From assembly GCA_965246915.1 (NCBI GenBank), contig CBDFGB010000022.1, positions 62,001 to 126,000 on the forward strand: a stretch of DNA of 64,000 nt. The letters run 5' to 3'. The stretch is from CAVRQM01 sp965246915 (lineage in GTDB: Bacteria > Pseudomonadota > Alphaproteobacteria > Acetobacterales > Acetobacteraceae). Below the pieces are notes generated by a model, which ran no database searches, was not told the origin of the DNA, and saw nothing but the letters and a program-made list of their open reading frames with translations. Each line of letters opens with the position of its first letter. Position 1 is the stretch's first letter. This document shows, piece by piece, positions 54,180-62,576 of the stretch. The translations under genes were made by a program, and so were the position numbers.

Positions 54180-55108
54180 GTGCAGGTCCTCGCGGTCGAT
54201 CTCGGCGGAACGGAGCTACGGGCGGGGCTCGTCGATGACTCCGGCGCTCTTGTCGCGCACGGCGCGACCGAGACGGATGCGGCCGGTGGGCCAGAGGCGA
54301 TCGTGGCGCAGATCGCGGACCTCGTCGAACCGCTCATGGCCGGGGCGACCGAGCGTGTGGTGCGTCTCGGCATCGCCGCTCCCGGGCCGCTTGATCCCGT
54401 GGCCGGGATCGTGCTCGCCGCCCCGACGCTGACCGGCTGGCGCGACGTCCCGCTGTCCGAGATGCTTCGCGCCCGGCTCGGGATCGAAGTGGTGCTGGAG
54501 AACGACGCCAATGCCGCGGCACTTGGCGAATGGCGCTTTGGCGCGGGGCGCGGCACGCAGTCCATGGCGTTCGTGACCGTCAGCACCGGCATCGGCGGTG
54601 GCGTGGTGATCGACCGCCGCCTGCTGCACGGCTATCGCGGCCTCGCGGCGGAGGTCGGCCATATGAGCGTCACCCAGGAGGAGGTGCGTTGCGTCTGTGG
54701 CGGTCTCGGCTGCTGGGAAGCGATGGCGTCCGGCACCGCGCTCGCGCGGGCGGCGCGGCGGCGGATGGCCGACGGCGGCGCAGCGGGTCTTCGATCGGTC
54801 GCGGGCGACGGCGCAATCTCCGGGCCGCAGATCGAGGCGGCCGCGCGCGCCGGCGATGGCGACGCCCTGGCCCTCTGGCGGCCGAGGCGCATTGGCTCGC
54901 CGTCGGGTTCGTCAATCTGCTGCATCTCTATTCGCCACAGCGAATCGTGTTCGGCGGCGGCGTCATGGGGTGTTTCGACATGATGCGCGACCGGATCGCG
55001 GGGACAATCCGCGCCCGCGCCATGGCGCCTTATCGCGACGTGCCGGTGGTCGCGGCTGCCCTGGGGGCCAATGCGGGGCTTGTGGGAGCGGCGAGCCTGG
55101 TGCTGTAG
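54180..55108 (+). pseudogene. ROK-family sugar kinase with a frameshift
   Basis: The first part (GTG 54180 onward) shows the ROK fold: VLAVDLGGTELRAGLVDDSGAL, NDANAAALGEWRFGAGRG, STGIGGGVVIDRRLLHGYRGLAAEVGH, and a zinc motif around CVCGGLGC. Near 54885 (ALALWR) homology moves to the -1 frame: EAHWLAVGFVNLLHLYSPQRIVFGGGVMG continues in phase 2 to the stop at 55108. A one-base loss would explain it. No slippery sequence is visible, so a mutation or a sequencing error is more likely than programmed shifting. As read, the protein ends at 54983. Confidence 0.75.
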
Positions 55109-55111
55109 CGG

Positions 55112-55867
55112 CTACTCTGCCGGGCGTTCGAGGCCCTTGACGTCGGTCAGGTGCGCGCTGTCGAAAATCGCGCCCGGGACGCGCGCGCCGGTGAAGTCCG
55201 CCCCGTTGAGATAGGCCCCGGTGAAGTCGGCATGATCCAGGTCGGCGCCGCGAAAATTCGCCCCACGCAGTTTCGCGAAGCGGAACGTCACCCGTCCAAG
55301 TCCGGCATTGAGGAAACTGGCCCCGTCCAGATTGGCGCTGTTGAACTCGGTGCGCAGCAGGCCCATCGACTGATTGGCCATCACCACCGTCATTCGTGCG
55401 TTCGAGAAGTTCGCGCCACGCAGGTCGTCGAAGCTGAAATGCACGGTCAGGTTCGCATCCGACAGATCGGCGCCCGCGAACGTTGCGGCCTGCTCGCGGG
55501 TGTTGTCCATTCCCGTGGACGTGACGATCGTTTGCATCGTCACGCCGCGCAGATTGGCGCGGGTGAAATCGGCGCGGATGATCCAGGCGAATGTCAGGTC
55601 GGCCCGCGTAAGATTGGCCTCCGTCAAATCCGCGCCGACCAGCTTCACGCCGTGCAGATTTGCGCCGGCGAGATCGGCGCGCGCGAGATCGGCCCCGGTC
55701 AGATCAAGACCGGTCAGATCCTCTCCGGCCATGTCGCGGCCGGACAGATCGAGCTTGCCGCCCGCGGTCGCCAGGGTCCGGATGGCGTCGGCGGTCAGAT
55801 GCTGCGCCCGCGCCAGGGCCGGCGACAGCAGCAGAACGACCGCCATGGCCGGAGCAGTGAGTTTCAC
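55112..55867 (-). CDS. Exported pentapeptide-repeat protein
   Basis: A 251-residue protein. A signal peptide (LTAPAMAVVLLLSPALARA) is followed by a run of pentapeptide repeats of the A(D/N)LXX type over about residues 45-245 (DLTGADLARADLAGANLHG, NLTRADLTFAWIIRADFTRANL, ANFRGADLDHADFTGAYLNGADFTGA). The repeats form a right-handed quadrilateral helix; the role in the periplasm is unknown. The start may be GTG at 55867 or TTG at 55873; both follow AGGA at 8-16 bases. Confidence 0.85.
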   Translation of the reverse strand: MKLTAPAMAVVLLLSPALARAQHLTADAIRTLATAGGKLDLSGRDMAGEDLTGLDLTGADLARADLAGANLHGVKLVGADLTEANLTRADLTFAWIIRADFTRANLRGVTMQTIVTSTGMDNTREQAATFAGADLSDANLTVHFSFDDLRGANFSNARMTVVMANQSMGLLRTEFNSANLDGASFLNAGLGRVTFRFAKLRGANFRGADLDHADFTGAYLNGADFTGARVPGAIFDSAHLTDVKGLERPAE

Positions 55868-55901
55868 GATCAACCCGATCCTGTTTGCCGAGGCGTCGCG
55901 G

Positions 55902-56630
55902 TCAGAACTGCGTCGTCAGGGTGGTCAGCCAAAGCGGTGACGCCGAGACGAGCTGCGTCTCGATGGTCTTGTCTACCCCGGTCAGGATCAACAGCGCCAC
56001 AAGCAGGATGGATCCTCCAAGCATCTGCTTCCCCAGCTGCCCCGCGCCCATGATGCGGTCCTGCCAGCCGCGCAGAGTGGTGCGCGACACCGCGCCGACG
56101 GCCAGCAACGGCACTGCCGTGCCAATCGCGAACGCCACCATGACCAGTCCCACGCTGCCCAGATTTTCGCCGCGCGAGGCCAGCACCGAGGCCGCGCCCA
56201 GCGTTGGGCCGACGCACGGGCTCCAGATCGCGCCCAACAGCAGCCCTACCAGGAACTGTCCCGGCAGCCCGGACAAGGACCACCGCCCGGCCACTGCGTT
56301 GCCGGCGTTGCCGATGCCCGACATGGCCTGAGCGAAGCGGTCCTGCAGCGCGGAACTCAGCAACGTGAGGCCGAACAGCGCCAGCAGCACGGCGGAGATC
56401 GTGCGGAACAGGTCGCCGGTCAGTCCCAGCGAAAAGCCGATCGTGGCCACGAACAGCCCGATGGCGACGAACGAGAGCATCAGGCCGACCGTCAGTGCCG
56501 CCATGCCCCAGCGATGCGCGGACGCCGCCCCGGCCAGCACGAGCGGCAACAGCGGCAGAACGCAAGGCGACAGCGTGGACAGCATTCCCGCCACAAGACC
56601 GACGCCCAGGCTGCCGACCCCGACCGTCAT
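55902..56630 (-). CDS. CcdA-type cytochrome c biogenesis/thiol transfer membrane protein
   Basis: A 242-residue protein with about six hydrophobic segments. The two redox cysteines sit in LSTLSPCVLPLLPLV and IWSPCVGPTLGA, the DsbD/CcdA pattern. It carries electrons from cytoplasmic thioredoxin to periplasmic thiol proteins. It lies directly downstream of an exported thioredoxin on the same strand, its probable redox partner. Confidence 0.92.
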   Translation of the reverse strand: MTVGVGSLGVGLVAGMLSTLSPCVLPLLPLVLAGAASAHRWGMAALTVGLMLSFVAIGLFVATIGFSLGLTGDLFRTISAVLLALFGLTLLSSALQDRFAQAMSGIGNAGNAVAGRWSLSGLPGQFLVGLLLGAIWSPCVGPTLGAASVLASRGENLGSVGLVMVAFAIGTAVPLLAVGAVSRTTLRGWQDRIMGAGQLGKQMLGGSILLVALLILTGVDKTIETQLVSASPLWLTTLTTQF

Positions 56631-56634
56631 CGGG

Positions 56635-57033
56635 TCAGCGGAGAGTCTTCGCGACCAGCGCCTCGATCGACGCCGCGTTGGTATCGCCGGTCGAGCGATC
56701 CGCCTCCGTGGCTCCGTGGAAGGCGATCAGCGTGCTCTGCGACCGCACGCCGAGCGCCCGCAGCACGTCCTTCTGCGAATCGAAATCGACCTTGTAGATC
56801 ACGAGGGTCTGGTATGTCGGGTCGGCCGCCAGCTTTTCGATCGTCGGTTTCTGCGCCGCACAGGTCGGGCACCAGGGCGCGGTGACATGCACCAGGATCG
56901 GCCTGCCCGCCTTCTCCGACGCCTCGAAAGCTGACTGCGTGAACGCCGCCTCGGTTGCGGCCTGGGCCGGGACCGCGCGGGCGAACGACAGGCACAGCCC
57001 GATCGCCAGCGCCGTTGTGGCAGTTTTTCGCAT
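56635..57033 (-). CDS. Exported thioredoxin-fold protein
   Basis: A 132-residue protein. A signal peptide (MRKTATTALAIGLCLSFARAVPAQA) precedes a thioredoxin domain with active site WCPTC in ILVHVTAPWCPTCAAQKPTIEKL. The cis-Pro region is replaced by RSQSTLIAF, so the classic cis-Pro is not evident. It is read 5 bases before the CcdA gene and probably supplies periplasmic thiol-disulfide exchange with it. Confidence 0.88.
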   Translation of the reverse strand: MRKTATTALAIGLCLSFARAVPAQAATEAAFTQSAFEASEKAGRPILVHVTAPWCPTCAAQKPTIEKLAADPTYQTLVIYKVDFDSQKDVLRALGVRSQSTLIAFHGATEADRSTGDTNAASIEALVAKTLR

Positions 57034-57097
57034 GAGACGTTCCCTTGCTTGGCCGCCACGAAAGTTCGTCGGCGGAGGTTGATGGTTACCGTCCCGC

Positions 57098-58045
57098 ATG
57101 CTGCGCTGGGTCATGATTCTGACCATCGGCGAAATCCTCGTGGAAATCATGGCGACCGAGCCCGGCTTCGGGTTCCGTTCGCCGATGCCGCTGGTCGGAC
57201 CGTTCCCGAGCGGCGCGCCGGCAATCTTCATCGATCAGGTCGGGCGGCTCGGCGAGCCGTGCGCCATCGTCTCGGCGGTCGGCGACGACGATTTCGGCCA
57301 GCTGAATCTCGACCGGCTGCGCGGCGACGGAGTGGACGTCTCGGCCGTGTCGGTGTTGTCCGACGCGGTGACCGGAAGCGCGTTCGTGCGCTATCGCCCT
57401 GATGGCACGAGGGACTTCGTCTTCAACATCCGCGACAGCGCGTGCGGCCGGATCGCTCCGACGCCGACCGCGCGGGCCGTCCTCGAGCGGGCGACGCATC
57501 TGCATGTGATGGGGTCGGCGCTGGCCGCGCCCGCCATGGCCGCGTGGATTTCCGTGGCGATCGACGAGGTGCGGGCGCGAGGCGGCGCGGTGTCGTTCGA
57601 TCCCAACGTGCGCAAGGAGGTCCTGCGCGATCCCGCCGTCGCGACGGCGTTGCGCGGCGTGCTGGCGCGGACCGACCTGTTCCTGCCGTCCGGCGAGGAA
57701 CTCGCGATGTTCGCCGAGGGCGGGGACGAGGCGGACCGGATAGAAAGTGTGCTTGGGCGCGGCGTGGCGGAGATCGTGCTGAAGCGCGGTGCCGCGGGGG
57801 CCACGCATTTCGATCGACGCGGGCGCACCGACGCGGCCGGCTTCCCAGTGGTCGAGATCGATCCGACAGGAGCGGGCGACGTGTTTGGGGCTACGTTCAT
57901 CGTGTGTCGGCGTCGCGGGATGGGCGTGACGGAGTCGTTGCGCTACGCTAACGCGGCCGGCGCTCGAGCGGTCGGGGTGCGAGGGCCCATGGAGGGGGTT
58001 TCAGGGTTCGCGGAGCTGGAGGCGTTTCTGGCGGCGAGGGCCTGA
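57098..58045 (+). CDS. PfkB-family carbohydrate kinase
   Basis: A 315-residue sugar kinase. ILTIGEILVEIMATEPG, SGAPAIFIDQVGRLG, the substrate region SDAVTGSAFVRYRPDGTRDFVF and the anion-hole motif DPTGAGDVFGATFI are present. It resembles tagatose or 2-keto-sugar kinases. The ATG at 57098 has no close ribosome site (GGAGG is at 57073), so 57113 is an alternative start. It may serve the sugar-oxidation genes at 51.3-55.1 kb. Confidence 0.85.
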   Translation: MLRWVMILTIGEILVEIMATEPGFGFRSPMPLVGPFPSGAPAIFIDQVGRLGEPCAIVSAVGDDDFGQLNLDRLRGDGVDVSAVSVLSDAVTGSAFVRYRPDGTRDFVFNIRDSACGRIAPTPTARAVLERATHLHVMGSALAAPAMAAWISVAIDEVRARGGAVSFDPNVRKEVLRDPAVATALRGVLARTDLFLPSGEELAMFAEGGDEADRIESVLGRGVAEIVLKRGAAGATHFDRRGRTDAAGFPVVEIDPTGAGDVFGATFIVCRRRGMGVTESLRYANAAGARAVGVRGPMEGVSGFAELEAFLAARA

Positions 58046-58075
58046 TCCTCCGCTCGACGGAAGAGCTTCTCCCCC

Positions 58076-58105
58076 GGCCCTGTCCCGCCGGCGCGGGAGA
58101 GGGCC
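58076..58105. repeat. Hairpin between PfkB and the second gnd gene
   Basis: GGCCCTGTCCCGC (58076-58088) and GCGGGAGAGGGCC (58093-58105) form a 13-base stem with one mismatch around CGGC. It sits between convergent genes. The core (CTCCCGC/GCGGGAG type) resembles the palindrome at 43318. No strong T-run follows on either side. Confidence 0.5.
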
Positions 58106-58122
58106 GGAGAGAGGGCGCTTCC

Positions 58123-59142
58123 TTACTGCCCCGGTGCCTTCTCGATATGGCCGCCGAACTGGAAGCGCATTGCCGACAGCAGCTTGTCCTGGAAGTCCGC
58201 CTCGCCGCGCGAGGTGAATCGCTCGTACAGCGCTGTGGTCAACACCGGCACCGGCACCGCCTCGTCGATCGCCGCCTTGATCGTCCAGCGGCCCTCGCCG
58301 GAATCCGACACCCGGCCGGCGAACTTCGCCAGCGCCGGATCCTCCAGCAACGCGATCGCCGTCAAATCCAGTAGCCACGAAGCCACCACGCTGCCGCGCC
58401 GCCACACTTCCGCGATATCCGGAAGGTTCATGTCGAACTGGTAGTTCTCCGGATCACGCAGCGGCGTCGTCTCGGCGTCGATCTGGTGCTCGCGCTTGCC
58501 GATGTTGGCCGAGCGCAGGATGCCCATCCCCTCGGCATAGGCTGCCATGATGCCGTATTCGATGCCGTTATGCACCATCTTGACGAAATGCCCGGCGCCG
58601 TTCAGGCCGCAATGCAGATAGCCCAGCTCGGCCGTGCCGCCCGCCGCCTCGCGGCCCGGCGTGCGCGGGATGTCGCCGATGCCCGGCGCCAGCGTCTGGA
58701 AGATCGGGTTGAGATGGGCGACGATCTCGTTCTCGCCGCCGATCATCATGCAGTAGCCGCGCTCCAGCCCCCAGACGCCCCCGCTGGTGCCGACATCGAC
58801 ATAGTGGATGCCCTTGGCCGACAACTCCTTCGCGCGGCGGATGTCGTCGACATAATAAGAATTGCCGCCATCGATCAGGATGTCGCCCGCCTCCAGATGC
58901 GGCAGCAGGTCGGCGATGCTGCGGTCGACCACGGCGGCCGGCACCATGAGCCAGATCGCCCGCGGCTTGTCGAGCTTTCCCACCAGGTCGGCGAGCGCGC
59001 TCGCCCCCCGCGCCTTGTCCTTCTCCAGTTCGGCCACCGCCTGCTGCGACATGTCGAACACCACGACGTCGTGACCGCTCTTCAGCAGCCGACGGGTCAT
59101 GTTCGCCCCCATCCGGCCCAGCCCGATCATTCCGAGTTGCAT
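58123..59142 (-). CDS. 6-phosphogluconate dehydrogenase, short (GndA/YqeC-like) form
   Basis: A 339-residue dehydrogenase with LGMIGLGRMGANMTRRLLKSGHDVVVFD (cofactor), WLMVPAAVVDRSI, DGGNSYYVDDIRRAKELSAKGIHYVDVGTSGGVWGLERGYCMMIGG, and HFVKMVHNGIEYGIM with the catalytic lysine. Lacking the long C-terminal domain, it belongs to the short, usually NAD-preferring group. The Asp after the glycine loop (VVFD) supports NAD. It runs in the pgm-tal-gnd order, giving an oxidative/non-oxidative pentose phosphate set. Confidence 0.92.
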   Translation of the reverse strand: MQLGMIGLGRMGANMTRRLLKSGHDVVVFDMSQQAVAELEKDKARGASALADLVGKLDKPRAIWLMVPAAVVDRSIADLLPHLEAGDILIDGGNSYYVDDIRRAKELSAKGIHYVDVGTSGGVWGLERGYCMMIGGENEIVAHLNPIFQTLAPGIGDIPRTPGREAAGGTAELGYLHCGLNGAGHFVKMVHNGIEYGIMAAYAEGMGILRSANIGKREHQIDAETTPLRDPENYQFDMNLPDIAEVWRRGSVVASWLLDLTAIALLEDPALAKFAGRVSDSGEGRWTIKAAIDEAVPVPVLTTALYERFTSRGEADFQDKLLSAMRFQFGGHIEKAPGQ

Positions 59143-59182
59143 CGTCTTCCCCTGTTTCGTGCTGGGCCGTCTGGCGGCGGCT

Positions 59183-60286
59183 TTACTCGGCGGCGTGTTC
59201 GAGCGCCGCGCTTTTTTCCTTGATGACACCCATCAATTCATTCCAGGAGTCGACGAAAGACGCCGCCCCCTCGTCCTGCAGCCGTTGCGCGAGCGCTTGG
59301 ACGTCCACGCCGGCCGCCTCGAACTTGGCCAGCACCGCCTCCGCGTCGCCGCCGTCCGGAGGAATCGGCGCGCCGACCTCGCCATGCTCCGCGAAGGCCT
59401 TCAACGTGCCTTCCGGCATCGTGTTGACGGTGAGCGGGGCCGCCAGACCCTTGATATACAAGATGTCGGCGGCCTTCGGGTTCTTTGTGCCGGTGCTGGC
59501 GAACAGGAGCCGCTGCGGCCGCGCGCCGGCGTTCATCGCCCGCATCAGACGGGGCGAGGCCAGCAGCTCGCAATAGGCCTTATAGGCGACGGCGCCCACG
59601 GCGAGGCCAAGGTGATCGACCAGTGCTTCCGGCACTTTGTCCTTGATCGCCACGTCCCAGCGGCTGATGAACAGCGACGCGACCGAGGCCACGTCCGGAT
59701 TGAGGCCGGCCTCGATCCGCCGTTCGATGCCGCGCATGTAGGCGTCCGCCGCCGCCAGATACTGCTCCCGGGAGAACAGCAGGGTCACGTTGACCGGCAC
59801 GCCGGCGAAAATGGCCTCCTCGATCGCCGGCAACCCCTCGGTCGTGCCCGGGATCTTGATGAAAAGGTTAGGTTTCTTGGCCCGCGCGTGCAGCTCCTTG
59901 GCAACCTTCAGCGTCGCCTCGGTGTCGTGCACCAGCAGCGGCGAGACCTCGAGCGACACCCAGCCATCCACGCCCGCGGTGCGCTCGAAGATCGGCAGGA
60001 ACAGGTCCGCTGCCCGGCTGATGTCGACCAACGCCAGATCGAAGAACAAATCCTCGCCAGAGCGCGTCGGCCCCGAATTCGCGTCCCCGCTCTGGGCGCG
60101 GATATCGGCGTCGTAGTCGCTGCTCTTCTTGATCGCGTGGTCGAATATGGTGGGGTTCGACGTCAGGCCGGTGACCGACCACTCCGCGATGTAGCGCGCC
60201 AGGGTGCCGCTGTTCAGCAGCTCGCGGGTGATGTTGTCGAGCCAGATGCTCTGGCCGGTCTCATGCAGGGTCTGGGTCGCCTTCAT
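59183..60286 (-). CDS. tal: Transaldolase
   Basis: Moves a dihydroxyacetone unit in the pentose phosphate pathway; 367 residues, the longer (TalB/tal-like mycobacterial) type. Start WLDNITRELLNSGTLARYIAEWSVTGLTSNPTIFDHAI, active-site lysine in LFIKIPGTTEGLPAIEEAI, and NVTLLFSREQY are conserved. The ATG at 60286 has AGGTGATCC ahead of it; a longer frame begins at 60328 without similarity. It sits between phosphoglucomutase and the short 6PGDH. Confidence 0.94.
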   Translation of the reverse strand: MKATQTLHETGQSIWLDNITRELLNSGTLARYIAEWSVTGLTSNPTIFDHAIKKSSDYDADIRAQSGDANSGPTRSGEDLFFDLALVDISRAADLFLPIFERTAGVDGWVSLEVSPLLVHDTEATLKVAKELHARAKKPNLFIKIPGTTEGLPAIEEAIFAGVPVNVTLLFSREQYLAAADAYMRGIERRIEAGLNPDVASVASLFISRWDVAIKDKVPEALVDHLGLAVGAVAYKAYCELLASPRLMRAMNAGARPQRLLFASTGTKNPKAADILYIKGLAAPLTVNTMPEGTLKAFAEHGEVGAPIPPDGGDAEAVLAKFEAAGVDVQALAQRLQDEGAASFVDSWNELMGVIKEKSAALEHAAE

Positions 60287-60324
60287 CGGATCACCTGTGG
60301 TGTTGATGGTGGACGCAATCTCCG

Positions 60325-61968
60325 TCACGCGGCGGCGAGCGCCGCGTCAACGATGACCTTGGCCTCCGCGACGATGGTTTGCAGATGCGCGTCGTCGCGA
60401 AAGCTTTCGGCATAAATCTTATAGACGTTCTCGGTGCCCGAGGGGCGGGCCGCAAACCAGCCGCTGTCGGTCGTGACCTTCAACCCGCCGATCGGCGCAT
60501 CGTTGCCGGGCGCTCGCGTCAGTCGCGCCGTGATGGGGTCGCCGGCAAGCGTCGATTCCGTGACGGCCTCCGGCGATAGCCTGCCCAGGCGCGCCTTCTG
60601 CTCCGGCGTCGCCGCCGCGTCGATGCGGACGTAGGAGGGTGCCCCGAAATCGCGCGTGAGCTCCGCATAGTGCTCGCCTGGGTCCCGGCCGGTCCGCGCG
60701 GTGATCTCGGCCGCCAGCAAATCCAGGATCAGCCCGTCCTTGTCGGTGGACCAGACGCGGCCGTCGCGGCGGAGGAAGCTGGCGCCGGCGCTTTCCTCGC
60801 CCCCGAAACAGCACGTGCCGGCGAACAGGCCGGGGGCAAACCATTTGAAGCCGACCGGGGTTTCCGACAGGACTCGGCCGGCCCGTTTCACGACGCGGTC
60901 GATCATGTCGCTGCTGACCAGGGTTTTGCCGACCACGGCGCTGGCCGGCCAGTCCGGCCGGTGGCTCAGGAGATAGCGGATGGCCACCGCGAGGTAGTGG
61001 TTCGGGTTCATCAGCCCGGCCTGCGTGACGATGCCGTGGCGGTCGGCGTCGGGGTCGTTTGCGAAGGCGACACGGAAACGGTCCTTCAGCCCCAGTAGCC
61101 CTGCCATGGCGTAGGGGCTGGAGCAATCCATCCGGATCTTTCCGTCGTGGTCGACCGTCATGAAGCCGAATTGCGGGTCGATCGTCGTGTTGACGATCTC
61201 GATGTCGAGCTTGTGGACCGTGTTGATCGCTTCCCAGTAGCGCAGCGACGCGCCACCCAGCGGGTCGCACCCGAGTGACAGCTTCGCGTCGCGGATGGCG
61301 GCGATGTCGACGACCGACGGCAGATCCTCGACATAGGGCAGGATCATGTCGCGTTCGTGGGTCGTATCCGCCCGCATCGCCTCGGCGAGCGGGATGCGCT
61401 TCACGTCCGCATTGCCGCCGCGAAGCAGCTCGTTGGCCCGGTCCTGCACCCATTTCGTGACGTCGGTGTCGGCCGGGCCGCCGTCGGGCGGATTGTATTT
61501 GAAGCCGCCATCCTCCGGCGGATTGTGCGAGGGCGTGATGACGATGCCGTCCGCGAACGCCTCGGTGCGGCCCCGGTTATGGACCAGGATCTCCCGGGAG
61601 ATGGCAGGGGTGGGGGTCGCCTCGCCGTTCCGGGAAATGACGGTCTGCACGCCGTTGGCGGCCAGGACCTCCAGAGCGGTGCGCTGTGCCGGCGCCGACA
61701 GCGCATGCGTATCCAGGCCCATGAACAGCGGCCCGTTGGTGCCTTTGGAGTGACGGAACTCCACGATCGCCTGGGTGATGGCCAGGATGTGCGCCTCGTT
61801 GAACGACCCGGAGGAGGGCGTGCCGCGATGGCCGCTGGTCCCGAAGCTGACCCGTTCGGTGGCCTGTCCCGGGTCGGGCCGGCGCTCGGCGTAGGCGCGC
61901 TCAAGGGCGGCGACATCGATCAGCAGGCTGTCCGGGGCCGGCTTGCCGGCGAGCGGAGACAGGGCCAT
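60325..61968 (-). CDS. pgm: Phosphoglucomutase
   Basis: Interconverts glucose-1- and glucose-6-phosphate; 547 residues. The phosphorylated serine is in VSFGTSGHRGTPSSGSFNE, the metal loop is FANDPDADRHGIV, and the sugar/phosphate-binding ends are GGEESAGASF and ARPSGTENVYKIYAESF. It is the alpha-D-glucose-specific form. First gene of the pgm-tal-gnd run on this strand. Confidence 0.95.
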   Translation of the reverse strand: MALSPLAGKPAPDSLLIDVAALERAYAERRPDPGQATERVSFGTSGHRGTPSSGSFNEAHILAITQAIVEFRHSKGTNGPLFMGLDTHALSAPAQRTALEVLAANGVQTVISRNGEATPTPAISREILVHNRGRTEAFADGIVITPSHNPPEDGGFKYNPPDGGPADTDVTKWVQDRANELLRGGNADVKRIPLAEAMRADTTHERDMILPYVEDLPSVVDIAAIRDAKLSLGCDPLGGASLRYWEAINTVHKLDIEIVNTTIDPQFGFMTVDHDGKIRMDCSSPYAMAGLLGLKDRFRVAFANDPDADRHGIVTQAGLMNPNHYLAVAIRYLLSHRPDWPASAVVGKTLVSSDMIDRVVKRAGRVLSETPVGFKWFAPGLFAGTCCFGGEESAGASFLRRDGRVWSTDKDGLILDLLAAEITARTGRDPGEHYAELTRDFGAPSYVRIDAAATPEQKARLGRLSPEAVTESTLAGDPITARLTRAPGNDAPIGGLKVTTDSGWFAARPSGTENVYKIYAESFRDDAHLQTIVAEAKVIVDAALAAA

Positions 61969-62119
61969 CGGGCGGAAACCCCCTCGTTCTGAGCGGGGCG
62001 GAACCTCGCAGATGAGGGCGGGATAGGGAAGGGCCGACGGTTTCTCGACCCGGTGGCCTGAAGGCGCGACGCCCTTACGTCATTAGCGCGCTTCCAGATG
62101 TTTCACATAAAGTGTAGCG

Positions 62120-62132
62120 TGGCATAATGCCA
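62120..62132. promoter_or_regulatory. Palindromic candidate operator at the toxin-antitoxin start
   Basis: TGGCATAATGCCA is a perfect 6-1-6 palindrome spanning the antitoxin start codon (62127) and a CATAAT at 62123-62128. TTTCAC at 62101-62106 could be a -35. Autorepression through such an operator is usual for these pairs. Because the start codon lies inside the box, either the start or the -10 assignment may need shifting. Confidence 0.5.
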
Positions 62133-62576
62133 ATCCAGTCACCAGTCCGGCATTCCATACCGCTCGCGGAGCGGCAAAGCGGTGCGCGCGGAGCTGCGGC
62201 TCTGCGCGATGCGACACATGCCGATGTTCGCCTTGTGCGCGGCGATGGGACCGAAGACGCATTTGCACTGCCCACCGCCGCTCTCCCCGCCCTTGCCGAT
62301 CTTCTCGAACGGCTGTCCACCGCCGATGGCGTCACGGTGCTCGCCGATGATGCGGAGATCACGCCCCGAGACGCAGCTGGCATCTTGGGCATCTCTCGGC
62401 CGCTCGTACGGCGGCGGATGGATGTCGGGGTGCTGCCGTTCCGTCGCGTAGGCGCGCACCGACGCATCCGTCTGGCTGACGTATTGGCGCTTCGTGCGCG
62501 GGAACAGCCGGTTCGCGAAGCGCTGGAGGCGCTCGCAGCCGACACAGAGGATCTCGAGCGAACGTATGGGCTCTGA
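62127..62576 (+). CDS. Excisionase-family HTH antitoxin
   Basis: A 149-residue protein. The first half resembles a toxin-binding and dimerisation region (VRLVRGDGTEDAFALPTAALPALADLLERLS), and the second is a MerR/excisionase-type winged HTH (DAEITPRDAAGILGISRPLVRRRMDVGVLPFRRVGAHRRIRLADVLALRA). Such proteins pair with PIN-domain toxins. It overlaps the next gene by 11 bases. Confidence 0.8.
   Translation: MPIQSPVRHSIPLAERQSGARGAAALRDATHADVRLVRGDGTEDAFALPTAALPALADLLERLSTADGVTVLADDAEITPRDAAGILGISRPLVRRRMDVGVLPFRRVGAHRRIRLADVLALRAREQPVREALEALAADTEDLERTYGL

Noticed and set aside
54870..54900. Programmed frameshift in the ROK kinase
   Set aside because: No slippery heptamer or downstream stimulatory structure is evident; a one-base loss or base-calling error explains the shift more simply.
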